Below, in pieces: positions 23,968 to 32,844 of a stretch of DNA of 64,000 bases. The notes under the pieces are model-generated. The model had not been told where the DNA came from. It saw only the letters and a program-made list of their open reading frames with translations, and searched no databases. The DNA is taken from NCBI RefSeq assembly GCF_900636535.1, contig NZ_LR134289.1, forward strand, positions 4,419,001 to 4,483,000. The letters are read 5' to 3'. How positions within the stretch are numbered: position 1 is the stretch's first letter; each line of letters starts with the position of its first letter. The translations under genes and the position numbers were made by a program. Source of the stretch: Chryseobacterium gleum (GTDB taxonomy: Bacteria; Bacteroidota; Bacteroidia; Flavobacteriales; Weeksellaceae).

Positions 23968-25140
23968 ATGATACAAAAAAAATTATGGTCGTTACTTGCA
24001 ATACTGGGCTTTATCAGCATATTTGCAGGAAATCTCAAAGTAAAAGTATATAATCCGGGAACCAAAGCTATTTTCCCGATTACTTCTACCATTATTTACG
24101 GAGATAAAGACGCTATACTGGTAGATGCCCAGTTTCAGAAACAATATGCTGAACAGTTGGTGAAAGAAATAAAGGCAACAGGAAAGAACCTGAAAACCGT
24201 TTTTATTTCGCACAGTGATCCCGATTTTTATTTTGGATTGGATGTCATTAAAAAAGCCTTTCCTAACGCTAAAATTATCTCAACGGCGCAGACAGCTTAC
24301 CTGATATCAGCTTCAAAAGATGATAAAATGGGAGTATGGAAACCGCAACTGAAAGCGGATGCTCCGTCAGAAATTATAGTTCCTGAAGCAGCTGCTTCAA
24401 TCCCTGATCTTGAAGGAAACAAAATTGAGATCAGACAGAATCCGGAAGATCCTGCGCACAGCTTTCTTTGGATCCCTTCCATTAAAACCATTGCCGGTGG
24501 CATTTCAGTTTCTGTAGACTCACATCTATGGATGGCAGACACTCAGAATGTAAAAGCAATTGACCAGTGGATAGGGCAGATTGATGCCATGAAAGCATTA
24601 AATCCGGAGCAGGTCATTCCTTCCCATTTTGCAAAACCGTCTACATCTCCACAATCTCTGGATTTTGTGAAGGGTTACTTGGAAAATTATAAAAAGGCAG
24701 TGACAGAGAACAAAACTTCATCTTCCATTGTTGATTTTATGGTTAAAAAATATCCTGATCTTCCGGGAAAAGAAGAACTGGAGATGGGAGTAAAGGTTTT
24801 CCTTAAAGAAATGGAATGGGATTTAAAATCACCATATCCGGCCATCGGCCATAAAGTGGAAGTAGATTTTGGAGGGGTAAAATTCGTTCTCGATTTTAAA
24901 GATAATAAAACCATGACATTTACAGGAACAGCAGGAAGTTCAAAAAACAGTACCGATACGGTAGAATATACTGCTGTAGAAGTAGCGAAGAATGTTTTTA
25001 TGGTCTATTGGCATGAGCCTCATCTTGGCTTTAATGTTACCCATATTCAGGATTACAATAAAAATATTGTGTATTCAAATATTGCAGGTTCCGATGGTAC
25101 ATTCACCCATCCGAAAGGAACGCTTAGGATTTTAAAATAA
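23968..25140 (+). CDS. MBL-fold protein with degenerate metal site and MoaF-like C-terminus
   Basis: 390 residues. It starts with a hydrophobic segment (LWSLLAILGFISIFAG), a signal peptide or anchor. Residues about 25-270 follow the metallo-beta-lactamase fold, but the HxHxDH motif reads HSDPDF (FISHSDPDFYFGLD): the second and last His are replaced. Residues about 290-390 (VDFGGVKFVLDFKDNKTMTF, YWHEPHLGFNVTHIQDYN) resemble the MoaF C-terminal, lipocalin-like domain. Hydrolase activity is doubtful. It follows the NmrA-like gene by 17 bp and should share its regulation. Confidence 0.7.
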   Translation: MIQKKLWSLLAILGFISIFAGNLKVKVYNPGTKAIFPITSTIIYGDKDAILVDAQFQKQYAEQLVKEIKATGKNLKTVFISHSDPDFYFGLDVIKKAFPNAKIISTAQTAYLISASKDDKMGVWKPQLKADAPSEIIVPEAAASIPDLEGNKIEIRQNPEDPAHSFLWIPSIKTIAGGISVSVDSHLWMADTQNVKAIDQWIGQIDAMKALNPEQVIPSHFAKPSTSPQSLDFVKGYLENYKKAVTENKTSSSIVDFMVKKYPDLPGKEELEMGVKVFLKEMEWDLKSPYPAIGHKVEVDFGGVKFVLDFKDNKTMTFTGTAGSSKNSTDTVEYTAVEVAKNVFMVYWHEPHLGFNVTHIQDYNKNIVYSNIAGSDGTFTHPKGTLRILK

Positions 25141-25169
25141 AAAACAGCTGCCAATGCAGCTGTTTTTTT
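25141..25169 (+). terminator. Terminator of the Rrf2 module
   Basis: AAAACAGCTG and CAGCTGTTTT pair across 6 nt and run into seven T residues directly after the stop codon at 25140. Confidence 0.88.
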
Positions 25170-25390
25170 ATATCATAATAGTTAAAAAATATCAACAGAG
25201 CTTATCAAATCAGCTTGCTGATTCCAACTTTGCCTCCTTAGAATCAAAAGAAAGCAAATTAAAAACTTTGCGTTAAAATAACCTCTCACAGATTTCACGA
25301 TCTAGCAGCATGAGAATTATTCGTGATACTTGTGCATTTATTTGTGCTCTTTTGTGTTTAAAAAAATTATGAACTTCATCTTTTAAAGCT
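25170..25390. repeat. Repeat-like intergenic stretch
   Basis: No ORF of note. The text AAAAACTTTGCGTTAAAA, CACAGATTTCACGAT and ATTTGTGCTCTTTTGTG is of a kind that recurs between genes in Chryseobacterium and relatives, from my general knowledge. Within this window it occurs once. Confidence 0.4.
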
Positions 25391-25419
25391 AAAAAAACTG
25401 CCTCATGAGAGACAGTTTT
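25391..25419 (-). terminator. Terminator of the M23 peptidase gene
   Basis: On the minus strand GAAAACTGTCTC and GAGGCAGTTTTTTT pair with one mismatch and end in a T-run, 5 bp after the stop codon. Confidence 0.8.
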
Positions 25420-25423
25420 CTTT

Positions 25424-26452
25424 TTATAGATTCATAAACAATTTCGGGTTTACCGGAGTGTTGTTTTTGTGTACTTCATAATGAAGATGAGGTCCTGTGG
25501 AACGTCCGGTATTTCCGGATTTAGCAATGACCTGACCTACTTTTACTTTATCATTCACTTTTGAGATAAGTTCAGATAAATGTCCGTATAATGTAGCCAA
25601 TCCGTTACTATGGGAAACAATCACACAGTTTCCGTAACCGCCTTTCTGTCCCGAGAAAATAACAGTTCCGGCAGCGGCAGCTCTTACATCAGAACCATAA
25701 GCCACAGCAATATCGAGCCCTTTGTGGAATTGCATCTGATCGGCTTCAGCAGGTGGATTGTTTTTTTCAGCAACAGTTGTTTGTGTTGTGGTATTGCCCG
25801 TAGCAGCTTTGGAAGTTACCGGTGCTGATGTTGAAGCTACAGGAGCAGCTTTTGGAGTAACCATCACTTTTACTTCTCTTTTATTTCCGTAGCTGTCTGT
25901 AAGTTCTATGACCTTTTCAACAGGCTCAGCTTTTACTTCAGGTTTTGGAGTCGCAGCAACTGCCGATTTAGCTTCTGCTGGCGCGCCTGATCTTACTGAA
26001 GCAAAAACCGTTTTGAACGGAATCGGATTTTTTCTTACGCCAAAATTAGAAGAAATATAGCCATCTGTAGGCATTCCTAATGGAACCTGCATCAGTTTTT
26101 TCTGAAGATCCATCAGATACTGGCTGTATCGGTTAGCCTGCTTGGAAAGATAAATAGAATTTGAAATACTGTCCTGATTAAGCATCATCAGTTTTTCGTT
26201 GGTAATGTCTTTGGATTTCAGGAAGGAGTTGAGCTGTGCAACAGTCTGATCTACAAGAGTAAGATCAGTTTTCATTTTCAGGTAATCTACACTGTCTTTT
26301 TCAGTGTTTATCTTTACAAGATTCACTTCATAGGTTTTATCATCTCTTTCAGAAAAGAGCTTTGCTATGAAGACACCTTGTGCAAAAACTACTAATAAAA
26401 GTCCTCCCAGGAGAATGTTTACGTTCTTCTTGCTGTTTAGAAATTTTTTCAT
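25424..26452 (-). CDS. M23 family metallopeptidase
   Basis: 342 residues from MKKFLNSKKNVNILLGGLLL; a frame extension to 26494 is unlikely. An N-terminal membrane anchor (about 10-30) is followed by a coiled coil (about 40-115), a Pro/Ala/Val-rich spacer (about 155-230) and the M23 domain from 235. Zinc ligands are visible: HKGLDIAVAYGSD (HxxxD) and PHLHYEVH (HxH), with GNTGRSTG before them. It cuts peptidoglycan cross-links, or regulates an amidase, in the periplasm. The layout is the common flavobacterial one. Confidence 0.92.
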   Translation of the reverse strand: MKKFLNSKKNVNILLGGLLLVVFAQGVFIAKLFSERDDKTYEVNLVKINTEKDSVDYLKMKTDLTLVDQTVAQLNSFLKSKDITNEKLMMLNQDSISNSIYLSKQANRYSQYLMDLQKKLMQVPLGMPTDGYISSNFGVRKNPIPFKTVFASVRSGAPAEAKSAVAATPKPEVKAEPVEKVIELTDSYGNKREVKVMVTPKAAPVASTSAPVTSKAATGNTTTQTTVAEKNNPPAEADQMQFHKGLDIAVAYGSDVRAAAAGTVIFSGQKGGYGNCVIVSHSNGLATLYGHLSELISKVNDKVKVGQVIAKSGNTGRSTGPHLHYEVHKNNTPVNPKLFMNL

Positions 26453-26652
26453 ATTTCTTCTCTTAGTAAATTTAAAACGGTTTTGAAGCTGCAAATTTAA
26501 TTAAAAATAAGTTTTGTGAGTTATTTTTAATTAAAATTCAGTTTTTTCTGTATTTAACGGTTAATTAGCTGTTTAATTGTGTTGAAGTGTTAATTTTTTC
26601 AGAAAATGGCTTTTATCATGGTTTCAAAGCCTGCGTTCCGTCTTTGTTTTAA

Positions 26653-26660
26653 TATCTTTG
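26653..26660 (+). promoter_or_regulatory. -7 box of gpsA
   Basis: TATCTTTG lies 17 nt before the ATG at 26678 and rules out the in-frame ATG at 26606. Confidence 0.6.
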
Positions 26661-26677
26661 CAGTTCACATTCCAATT

Positions 26678-27718
26678 ATGGCTAAAAAGAAAATTATTTC
26701 AGAATCTTCGAATCCAAAAAAGAATAAAAAGGATATTTCTGTAGGAGTTGTAGGTAGCGGAAGTTTTGCAACCGCTATTGTAAAAATGCTTGTTGAAAAC
26801 TGCAAAGTAGTACACTGGTGCGTAAGAAATGAATTTGTAAAAGGAGCTATTGAGCTTCGCGGACATAACCCGACTTATCTTACGGCTGCCCATTTTAATC
26901 TTAAAAGTTTAAAGCTGACAACGGATATTAATGAACTGGTTTCTGCCTGTGACGTCATCGTTCTGGCAACTCCGTCGATCTATCTGTCTGATACACTGGA
27001 TAAGATGACTTGTGATTATTCTGATAAGATCTTTGTCTCTGCAATTAAAGGGATTATCCCAAAAGTAAATGATGTGGTAGCTCATTATCTGCGGGATGAA
27101 TTTAAAATCGGTTTCAGAAATCAGGCGGTTATCGCGGGACCTTGTCATGCTGAAGAGGTTGCCATGGAAAGACTTTCTTATCTTACGATTGCAGCAGCAG
27201 AAGATGAAACGGCTGAAAAGCTTGAAGGAATTTTCAGCTCAGACTTTATTAAAGTTCATACAAGCAAAGATATTTTAGGAAACGAATACAGTGCTATTCT
27301 TAAAAATATTTTTGCAATCGGAGCGGGTATTGCAAGCGGATTAGGATATGGAGATAACTTTACAGCGGTCTTTGTTTCCAATGCGATCCGTGAAATGGAA
27401 ACCTTCCTTGAAGCCATTTATGAAGCACCAAGAGATGTGAATGAAAGTGCTTATCTGGGTGACCTTCTGGTAACGGCATATTCACTTTTCTCAAGAAACA
27501 GAAACCTTGGAAACCTGATTGGAAAAGGTTATACGGTAAAATCTGCCATTCAGTCTATGAACATGGTTGCGGAAGGATATTATGCTGCAGACTCCATTTA
27601 TAAAACGGCAAAACAGAAAAATCTTAAGCTGCCGATTATTGATACGGTATATGCCATCCTTTATGAAGGTAAAAATGCTGAGAAGCAGTTTAAAAAACTG
27701 ACGGCAAAACTGAATTAA
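26678..27718 (+). CDS. gpsA: Glycerol-3-phosphate dehydrogenase [NAD(P)+]
   Basis: 346 residues from MAKKKIISESSNPKKNKK. The nucleotide-binding motif is VGVVGSGSFATAIVKML, followed by ATPSIYLSDTL and FVSAIKGI; the catalytic region has VIAGPCHAEEVAMERLSY and GNEYSAILKNIFAIGAGIASGLGYGDNF is partly visible as EYSAILKNIFAIGAG with the key Lys. It reduces dihydroxyacetone phosphate to glycerol 3-phosphate for phospholipid synthesis in the cytoplasm. A basic 20-residue N-terminal tail is extra compared with many homologues. It is monocistronic. Confidence 0.93.
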   Translation: MAKKKIISESSNPKKNKKDISVGVVGSGSFATAIVKMLVENCKVVHWCVRNEFVKGAIELRGHNPTYLTAAHFNLKSLKLTTDINELVSACDVIVLATPSIYLSDTLDKMTCDYSDKIFVSAIKGIIPKVNDVVAHYLRDEFKIGFRNQAVIAGPCHAEEVAMERLSYLTIAAAEDETAEKLEGIFSSDFIKVHTSKDILGNEYSAILKNIFAIGAGIASGLGYGDNFTAVFVSNAIREMETFLEAIYEAPRDVNESAYLGDLLVTAYSLFSRNRNLGNLIGKGYTVKSAIQSMNMVAEGYYAADSIYKTAKQKNLKLPIIDTVYAILYEGKNAEKQFKKLTAKLN

Positions 27719-27756
27719 ACGGGGTTTATTACTAAATCTTGTTTGTAAAATAATTA

Positions 27757-27787
27757 AAACTTAAGCATCCGGTGCTTAAGTTTTTTT
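27757..27787 (+). terminator. Terminator of gpsA
   Basis: AAACTTAAGCA and TGCTTAAGTTT pair over TCCGG with T residues behind; perfect stem of about 11 bp. Confidence 0.85.
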
Positions 27788-27962
27788 ATTCATTTTTATA
27801 TAAGAATGATCAATGATTTCAATAGTACTTTATTGAAATTTTCGATGGCTTTTTGTTGTGTACTAAAGAAGTGTTTCTGACTCAAAAAATAAGGTGTTAA
27901 AATCGTTAAACGCGTTCCGGTTTTTAAAACTTTTCCCGAAATTTGAAGTAAAATTTAAAATT

Positions 27963-29468
27963 ATGTCACAATCGCTTACAAGCAGAACACCGAAACCTAA
28001 ATACGACGTTGTACTGATAGGCGGCGGAATCATGAGCGCCACTTTGGCAACGCTGCTGCATGAATTTGATCCAAATCTTGAAATTGCAATCTTCGAAAGG
28101 CTAGGAAGGTTTGCCAAAGAAAGTACAGCAGCATGGAACAACGCCGGAACAGGGCACTCCGCTTTTTGTGAGCTAAATTATACTCCGGAAAAGCCGGACG
28201 GATCTATTGATATCACTAAGGCAGAAAGCATTGCAGAACAGTTTGAAATTTCAAAGCAATTCTGGGCTTATCTGATTACCAAGGGATATATTCATCAGCC
28301 GAAAGAATTCATCAATTCATGTCCGCATATGAGTCTTGTATTCGGAGAAAAAGATGCTGAATATTTAAAAAAGCGTCACGATAAAATGACAGAATCTGTT
28401 CTGTTCTCAGGAATGGAATTTTCTACAGATCACGATAAACTGAGAGAATGGATTCCATTGGTGATGAGCAAAAGAAACCAGTCTGAGGTAATGGCTGCTA
28501 CAAAAATGGATATGGGAACGGATGTAAATTTCGGAACACTGACAAGAAAGATGGGAAGACATCTCCTGGAAGATTCCAACGTAGAGGTTTTCCTGTACCA
28601 TGAAGTAAAAGATATTGATGCCAGAGAGAATGGTCAATGGGAAATGAAGGTAAAAGACAGGATCAATAATCACAAACAGGAAGTGGTTGCCGACTTTGTA
28701 TTCATTGGTGCCGGAGGATATGCGCTTCCGTTACTGGACAGTTCGGATATTAAAGAAAGTGAAGGATACGGAGGTTTTCCGGTTTCCGGGCAGTGGCTGG
28801 TAAGTCATAATCAGGAACTGGTAGAAAAACATCAGGCTAAAGTATATACACAGGCAACGGTAGATGCACCGCCAATGTCTGTTCCACACCTTGACCTTAG
28901 AATTATTGATGGTAAGAAAGCTCTTCTTTTCGGACCATTTGCAGGATTCTCCACCAAATTCCTTAAAGAAGGGAGTTACCTTGATCTGCCTGAAAGTGTT
29001 AACACAAAAAATCTGAGATCACTCTTCGGAGCATGGTGGCACAATATTCCTCTGACGAAATATCTTATCCAGCAGGTTGCCATGACAAAATCTCAGAGAA
29101 TGCAGCATTTGCGTGAATTCATCAAAGATGCCAAAGAAGAAGACTGGGAACTAAAGGTAGCAGGACAGAGAGTTCAGATCATTAAGAAAGATGAAAAAGA
29201 AGGAGGTAAACTTGAGTTCGGAACTGAAGTAGTTGTGAACAAAAACGGAACAATCGCTTCTCTTCTGGGAGCATCTCCGGGTGCTTCTACGGCAGTTTAT
29301 GCCATGCTGAATGTGCTTGAAAAATGCTTCCCGAAAAAACTTCATGGAGAATGGAAAGCAAAACTTCTGGAAATGGTTCCATCCTATGGGCAGAAACTGG
29401 CAGAAAATCCTGAGCTTACCCATGAAGTAAGAAATTATACAAAAGAAAAATTAGAATTAGAATATTAA
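27963..29468 (+). CDS. mqo: Malate:quinone oxidoreductase
   Basis: 501 residues from MSQSLTSRTPKPKYDVVLIG; a GTG at 27894 gives an unlikely extension. The FAD motif VVLIGGGIMSATLATLL and the Mqo signatures ESTAAWNNAGTGHSAFCELN and LFGPFAGFSTKFLKEGS are present, with VVNKNGTIASLLGASPGAST near the C-terminus. It oxidises malate to oxaloacetate and passes electrons to quinone at the inner face of the membrane; it stands in for NAD-dependent malate dehydrogenase in the TCA cycle. Full length. Confidence 0.95.
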   Translation: MSQSLTSRTPKPKYDVVLIGGGIMSATLATLLHEFDPNLEIAIFERLGRFAKESTAAWNNAGTGHSAFCELNYTPEKPDGSIDITKAESIAEQFEISKQFWAYLITKGYIHQPKEFINSCPHMSLVFGEKDAEYLKKRHDKMTESVLFSGMEFSTDHDKLREWIPLVMSKRNQSEVMAATKMDMGTDVNFGTLTRKMGRHLLEDSNVEVFLYHEVKDIDARENGQWEMKVKDRINNHKQEVVADFVFIGAGGYALPLLDSSDIKESEGYGGFPVSGQWLVSHNQELVEKHQAKVYTQATVDAPPMSVPHLDLRIIDGKKALLFGPFAGFSTKFLKEGSYLDLPESVNTKNLRSLFGAWWHNIPLTKYLIQQVAMTKSQRMQHLREFIKDAKEEDWELKVAGQRVQIIKKDEKEGGKLEFGTEVVVNKNGTIASLLGASPGASTAVYAMLNVLEKCFPKKLHGEWKAKLLEMVPSYGQKLAENPELTHEVRNYTKEKLELEY

Positions 29469-29475
29469 CATCAAT

Positions 29476-29513
29476 AATGAGCAATAAGTAATCCCGATTA
29501 CTTGTTGCTCATT
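29476..29513. repeat. Imperfect inverted repeat after mqo
   Basis: AATGAGCAATAAGTAAT and ATTACTTGTTGCTCATT pair with one mismatch around CCCG. The same wording (TTACTTATTGC, TTACTCATTA) recurs near 33725-33755, so it belongs to a dispersed repeat type. It may also terminate mqo, though no T-run follows. Confidence 0.55.
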
Positions 29514-29532
29514 ACCTATTACTTATAAAAAG

Positions 29533-29934
29533 GTGGAAGAAGTAATTGTAAAACCGGTCATTGCAAAGGAAATCCTGGAATCTCTTCAGGCGAAAACAGA
29601 AGAAGAGAAGCAGGTGATTGTGCACTGTTGTTTCCCGGCATCTCCGTTTTTGGGAAATCTGATCAGGATCTGGCATTCGACTTATCTTTTTGATAATCAG
29701 TCTGACCATAGAAGTAAGCTGATCCACGCAGAAAATATTTCAATTTCACCGTACTGGACACCGGTTCCTTTTATGAAAGATTTTTGGTTTACCCTAATTT
29801 TTTCTGGTCTTCCCAAAGATTGCAAAAGCTTTGATCTGAAAGAAGTGATTCCTGAAGAAGGCGGCTTTTTTGTAGAATCAATCAAAAGGAATTCTTCTGA
29901 CGTGTATCGTGTAAAAATATCAGAGTCTTATTGA
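29533..29934 (+). CDS. Hypothetical protein, GTG start
   Basis: 133 residues from a GTG. No family recognised. The sequence is compact and globular (VIVHCCFPASPFLGNLIRIW, STYLFDNQSDHRSKLIHAEN, ISPYWTPVPFMKDFWFTLIF), with no signal peptide, rich in aromatic residues and with two adjacent Cys. It follows mqo by 64 bp on the same strand and converges with the GMC gene. Codon use fits the neighbours, so I take it as a real cytoplasmic protein of unknown role. Confidence 0.65.
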   Translation: MEEVIVKPVIAKEILESLQAKTEEEKQVIVHCCFPASPFLGNLIRIWHSTYLFDNQSDHRSKLIHAENISISPYWTPVPFMKDFWFTLIFSGLPKDCKSFDLKEVIPEEGGFFVESIKRNSSDVYRVKISESY

Positions 29935-29960
29935 AAAACCGGAGAATTACAATCAAAACC

Positions 29961-31547
29961 TTAACCCAGGTTAAATTCATTTTGCCGGATCAGGTTTTCA
30001 ATACAATATTCTGCAATGGCAGTAATGGTGACGAAAGGGTTCACACCGATGGTTCCTGGAATCAATGATCCATCCAGCACATATAAATTTTCATGATCTC
30101 TTAGCTTCCCATATTCGTTGGTAGCTTCGCCTAATACACATCCTCCAAGCGGATGATAACAGATCTCAGCTCCGAAACCATTATTAAAAAGTAAGTGGCT
30201 TCTGGTTCCTCCATTCGCTTTATTCATCTTACGAATAAAGTATTGGGCATTTTCTTTCATTTTAGCGGTATTGCTTTCATCCCAGTTCAATGTCAGGGAT
30301 TGGCTGGCTTTATTATAAGTAACTTCTCCCTTTTTATCAACCCTGTTGATCAGCAGATATAAAGCTGTTGCAACATCCATTCCCATAGGCAGAGGAGCTA
30401 TCTCCGTGAAAAACTGATGTTCGGGATCATCCCAGTTATCAATTCCTCCCACAGGAATCGTGGATTGTTTTGCACCTGTACCGCCTGATAAAGGTTTTAC
30501 CCAGTTTCTTCCGGTCATAAAGTTTCCATTGTTTCCCCAGTTTTTCCCGATTTTTTCATGAATAGGAAATCCGTTCTCTGCATTTGATTGTAACAGAATT
30601 TGTAAAGTTCCCATAGTACCTGCGGAAAGAATCAGTTTTTTACAATTGAAAACTTTATCAGCAATCACAGATCCTGAAGTGTCAATCTGCCGGACATGTA
30701 ATGTGTAACTTTTATCATCATTAAGTTTGACGGTTTGGACACGGTGAAGATCAAGAATTTCCAGATTTCCGGTTTCAAGAGCTTTTCTCAGGTAAGTTTT
30801 ATCCAGACTGTTTTTTCCGTAATTGTTACCATAGATTACTTCCGTATTAAGAGCTGAACGGGGAACTTCATTCCGGAATTCTTTTTCCATATACTTAAAA
30901 TCATACACGTTCGGAACTCTAATCGTTTTAAAACCAGCTTTATGAGCCTCTTTTTCGCCTACTCTTGTGAATTGGTAATAAGGACAGTCTTTCAGAAACT
31001 GTTCATCAATAACATTTACCTTGAGTTCTTCCCGCACCAGTGGAAAGTAATGGCTGTAAAATCTTTCAGCATCAAGATCCGGAAAAACTTCTCTGAAATA
31101 GCTTTCTTTAGGAGTCACAGCCATTCCGCCGTTGACAAGAGAACCGCCGCCAACACCTCTTCCTACCCAGATATTGATGTGTTTAAAATCCAGACGGTCC
31201 AATGTTCCGGTAAAAGGAGTCAAAGAAAAAATATTCATAAAAGGGGCAATACTTTTCTTTTTCAGCCAAGCAGAACTTTTTCCAGGCTTCAGCAGATTGG
31301 AAAAAGGTATTCCTGCTTTTTCCCAGTTAAGACCCATTTCCAGCATCACTACTTTTTTACCGGCCTCACAAAGACGCAGGGCAGAAACAGCTCCTCCATA
31401 TCCGCTTCCAATGATTACAATTGGAGCATCTGAATTTTCTTTTTCCAGACTGTTTTTTCTGTTTGTTGCGTGCAACAATCCGGATTGAAGAAAATAAAAG
31501 CCTGAAATGGCTAAAGCACTTGTCCTGATGAATTTTTTTCTGTCCAT
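29961..31547 (-). CDS. GMC family oxidoreductase (cholesterol-oxidase-like)
   Basis: 528 residues. The N-terminus (MDRKKFIRTSALAISGFYFL) is a signal sequence of the type with a basic start and RTS before the hydrophobic core; it may be a Tat substrate, but it lacks the twin Arg. FAD motif: IVIIGSGYGGAVSALRL, then GRGVGGGSLVNGGMAVTP, the GMC signature, and a C-terminal ICYHPLGGCVLG and IPGTIGVNPFVTITAIAEY. It oxidises an alcohol, possibly a sterol or sugar, outside the cytoplasm. The substrate is not known. It stands alone. Confidence 0.88.
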   Translation of the reverse strand: MDRKKFIRTSALAISGFYFLQSGLLHATNRKNSLEKENSDAPIVIIGSGYGGAVSALRLCEAGKKVVMLEMGLNWEKAGIPFSNLLKPGKSSAWLKKKSIAPFMNIFSLTPFTGTLDRLDFKHINIWVGRGVGGGSLVNGGMAVTPKESYFREVFPDLDAERFYSHYFPLVREELKVNVIDEQFLKDCPYYQFTRVGEKEAHKAGFKTIRVPNVYDFKYMEKEFRNEVPRSALNTEVIYGNNYGKNSLDKTYLRKALETGNLEILDLHRVQTVKLNDDKSYTLHVRQIDTSGSVIADKVFNCKKLILSAGTMGTLQILLQSNAENGFPIHEKIGKNWGNNGNFMTGRNWVKPLSGGTGAKQSTIPVGGIDNWDDPEHQFFTEIAPLPMGMDVATALYLLINRVDKKGEVTYNKASQSLTLNWDESNTAKMKENAQYFIRKMNKANGGTRSHLLFNNGFGAEICYHPLGGCVLGEATNEYGKLRDHENLYVLDGSLIPGTIGVNPFVTITAIAEYCIENLIRQNEFNLG

Positions 31548-31678
31548 GAGCTTTGTTTTTCAAAAAGCATGCTAGATCAGCGGAAGCTTGTTGTATTTAC
31601 AACAGATTATACTTTTTATCAGAATTTTAACTTTTTGTTGTTTATGAAAATTCATAGCTTTACTTATAATTTATACTT

Positions 31679-32296
31679 ATGAAAAAATATATAGTACTCT
31701 TTTTACTTCTTCCGTTATGGGCTTTTTCTCAGAAAACGATTTCAAAGGAAGAGAAAGAGGTACAGAAATTTCAGAAGGAACTTAATGATGAATATTTTAA
31801 TCCAAAAGAGACCCCTCTAAGAGGTGATAATTTTAAAAATTTCAAAGGACATCCATTTTTTCCCTTTAATACCAAATACAGGATAACTGCAAAATTTGTT
31901 AAGTCAAAAGATACAAAACCCTTTGAGCTTCCTACTTCCTCGGGGAAAACAAAGACTTATCAGGAGTATGGTAAAGCAACATTTACCTTGGATGGTAAAT
32001 CTTACACAGTTACGTTATACCAAAGTCTTGCTTTGATTAAACAGGAAAAATACAAAGACCATCTCTTCCTTCCTTTCCGCGACGCTACCAATGAAAAAGA
32101 GACTTACGGAGGAGGGAAATATATGGATCTGAAAATTCCGAAAGGAGACACGATTGTTCTTGATTTTAATAAATCTTATCATCCTTTCTGTGCTTATAAT
32201 GCTTACGATTACAATTGTCCTGTTGTCCCGGAGGAAAATAAACTTCCTGTGGAAATCCGTGCAGGCGTAATGTATGAAGATATTTACCATCACTAA
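31679..32296 (+). CDS. DUF1684 exported protein
   Basis: 205 residues with a Sec signal peptide (MKKYIVLFLLLPLWAFSQ). The DUF1684 region has YRITAKFVKSKDTKPFELPT, YGKATFTLDGKSYTVTLYQ, LFLPFRDATNEKETYGGGKY, LDFNKSYHPFCAYNAYDYNC and CPVVPEENKLPVEIRAG. The function of the family is unknown; it looks like an all-beta protein with conserved Asn, Tyr and Cys residues. It sits 1 bp before the GNAT gene and forms a unit with it. Confidence 0.88.
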   Translation: MKKYIVLFLLLPLWAFSQKTISKEEKEVQKFQKELNDEYFNPKETPLRGDNFKNFKGHPFFPFNTKYRITAKFVKSKDTKPFELPTSSGKTKTYQEYGKATFTLDGKSYTVTLYQSLALIKQEKYKDHLFLPFRDATNEKETYGGGKYMDLKIPKGDTIVLDFNKSYHPFCAYNAYDYNCPVVPEENKLPVEIRAGVMYEDIYHH

Positions 32297-32297
32297 T

Positions 32298-32771
32298 ATG
32301 ATACAATTAGAATTCTTTAAACCAGAGGATCTTTCTGCGTTGAGTTATGCTTTGGATGAAAATCAGATGCGTTTTACAGCGACTGTTCAGCAAGCCTTAC
32401 AAAGCATCAGTGAGCGGGATGATAACAAAGCATTTCCCGTGACTATATTTTACAACGATCAGCCTGCAGGTTTCTTTGTGCTTGATTTTGGAAAAGATAA
32501 ATTTGAGCTTACTGATAATGAAAACTCAGCTTTATTACGCTCCTTATCCATTAATCCCCAAATGCAGGGAAAAGGAATCGGGAAAGCAGCCATGATGAAA
32601 GCCGACGATTTTGCAAAAGATCGTTTTAAGAACTGTGATGAAATTGTACTGGCCGTCAACCAGAAAAACGATTCAGCTTATCATATTTATCTTAAGGCAG
32701 GATACATTTACGATGGCAAAACAAGAATTGGCAGAAGCGGACCTCAATATCTCATGTATAAGAAACTTTAA
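32298..32771 (+). CDS. GNAT family N-acetyltransferase
   Basis: 157 residues from MIQLEFFKPEDLSALSYAL; the ATG follows the DUF1684 stop by one base. The acetyl-CoA site is LLRSLSINPQMQGKGIGKAA (Q/RxxGxG/A as QGKGIG), with AVNQKNDSAYHIYLKAGYIY at the end of the fold. It transfers an acetyl group to an unknown amine. It probably shares a transcript with the gene before it. Confidence 0.87.
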   Translation: MIQLEFFKPEDLSALSYALDENQMRFTATVQQALQSISERDDNKAFPVTIFYNDQPAGFFVLDFGKDKFELTDNENSALLRSLSINPQMQGKGIGKAAMMKADDFAKDRFKNCDEIVLAVNQKNDSAYHIYLKAGYIYDGKTRIGRSGPQYLMYKKL

Positions 32772-32815
32772 TAAAATTTTAAAATCATAATTTTTCATCT
32801 GCTGATATCTTTCCA

Positions 32816-32823
32816 TAACTTTG
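32816..32823 (+). promoter_or_regulatory. -7 box of the SDR gene
   Basis: TAACTTTG lies 21 nt before the ATG at 32845 and includes part of the TTG that would otherwise be read as a start at 32821. Confidence 0.55.
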
Positions 32824-32844
32824 AGTAACATCAAATTACAAAAC

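Noticed and set aside
25170..25390. CRISPR-like or small-RNA content
   Set aside because: No regular repeats with spacers are seen here or anywhere in the window; the stretch only has dispersed-repeat wording.
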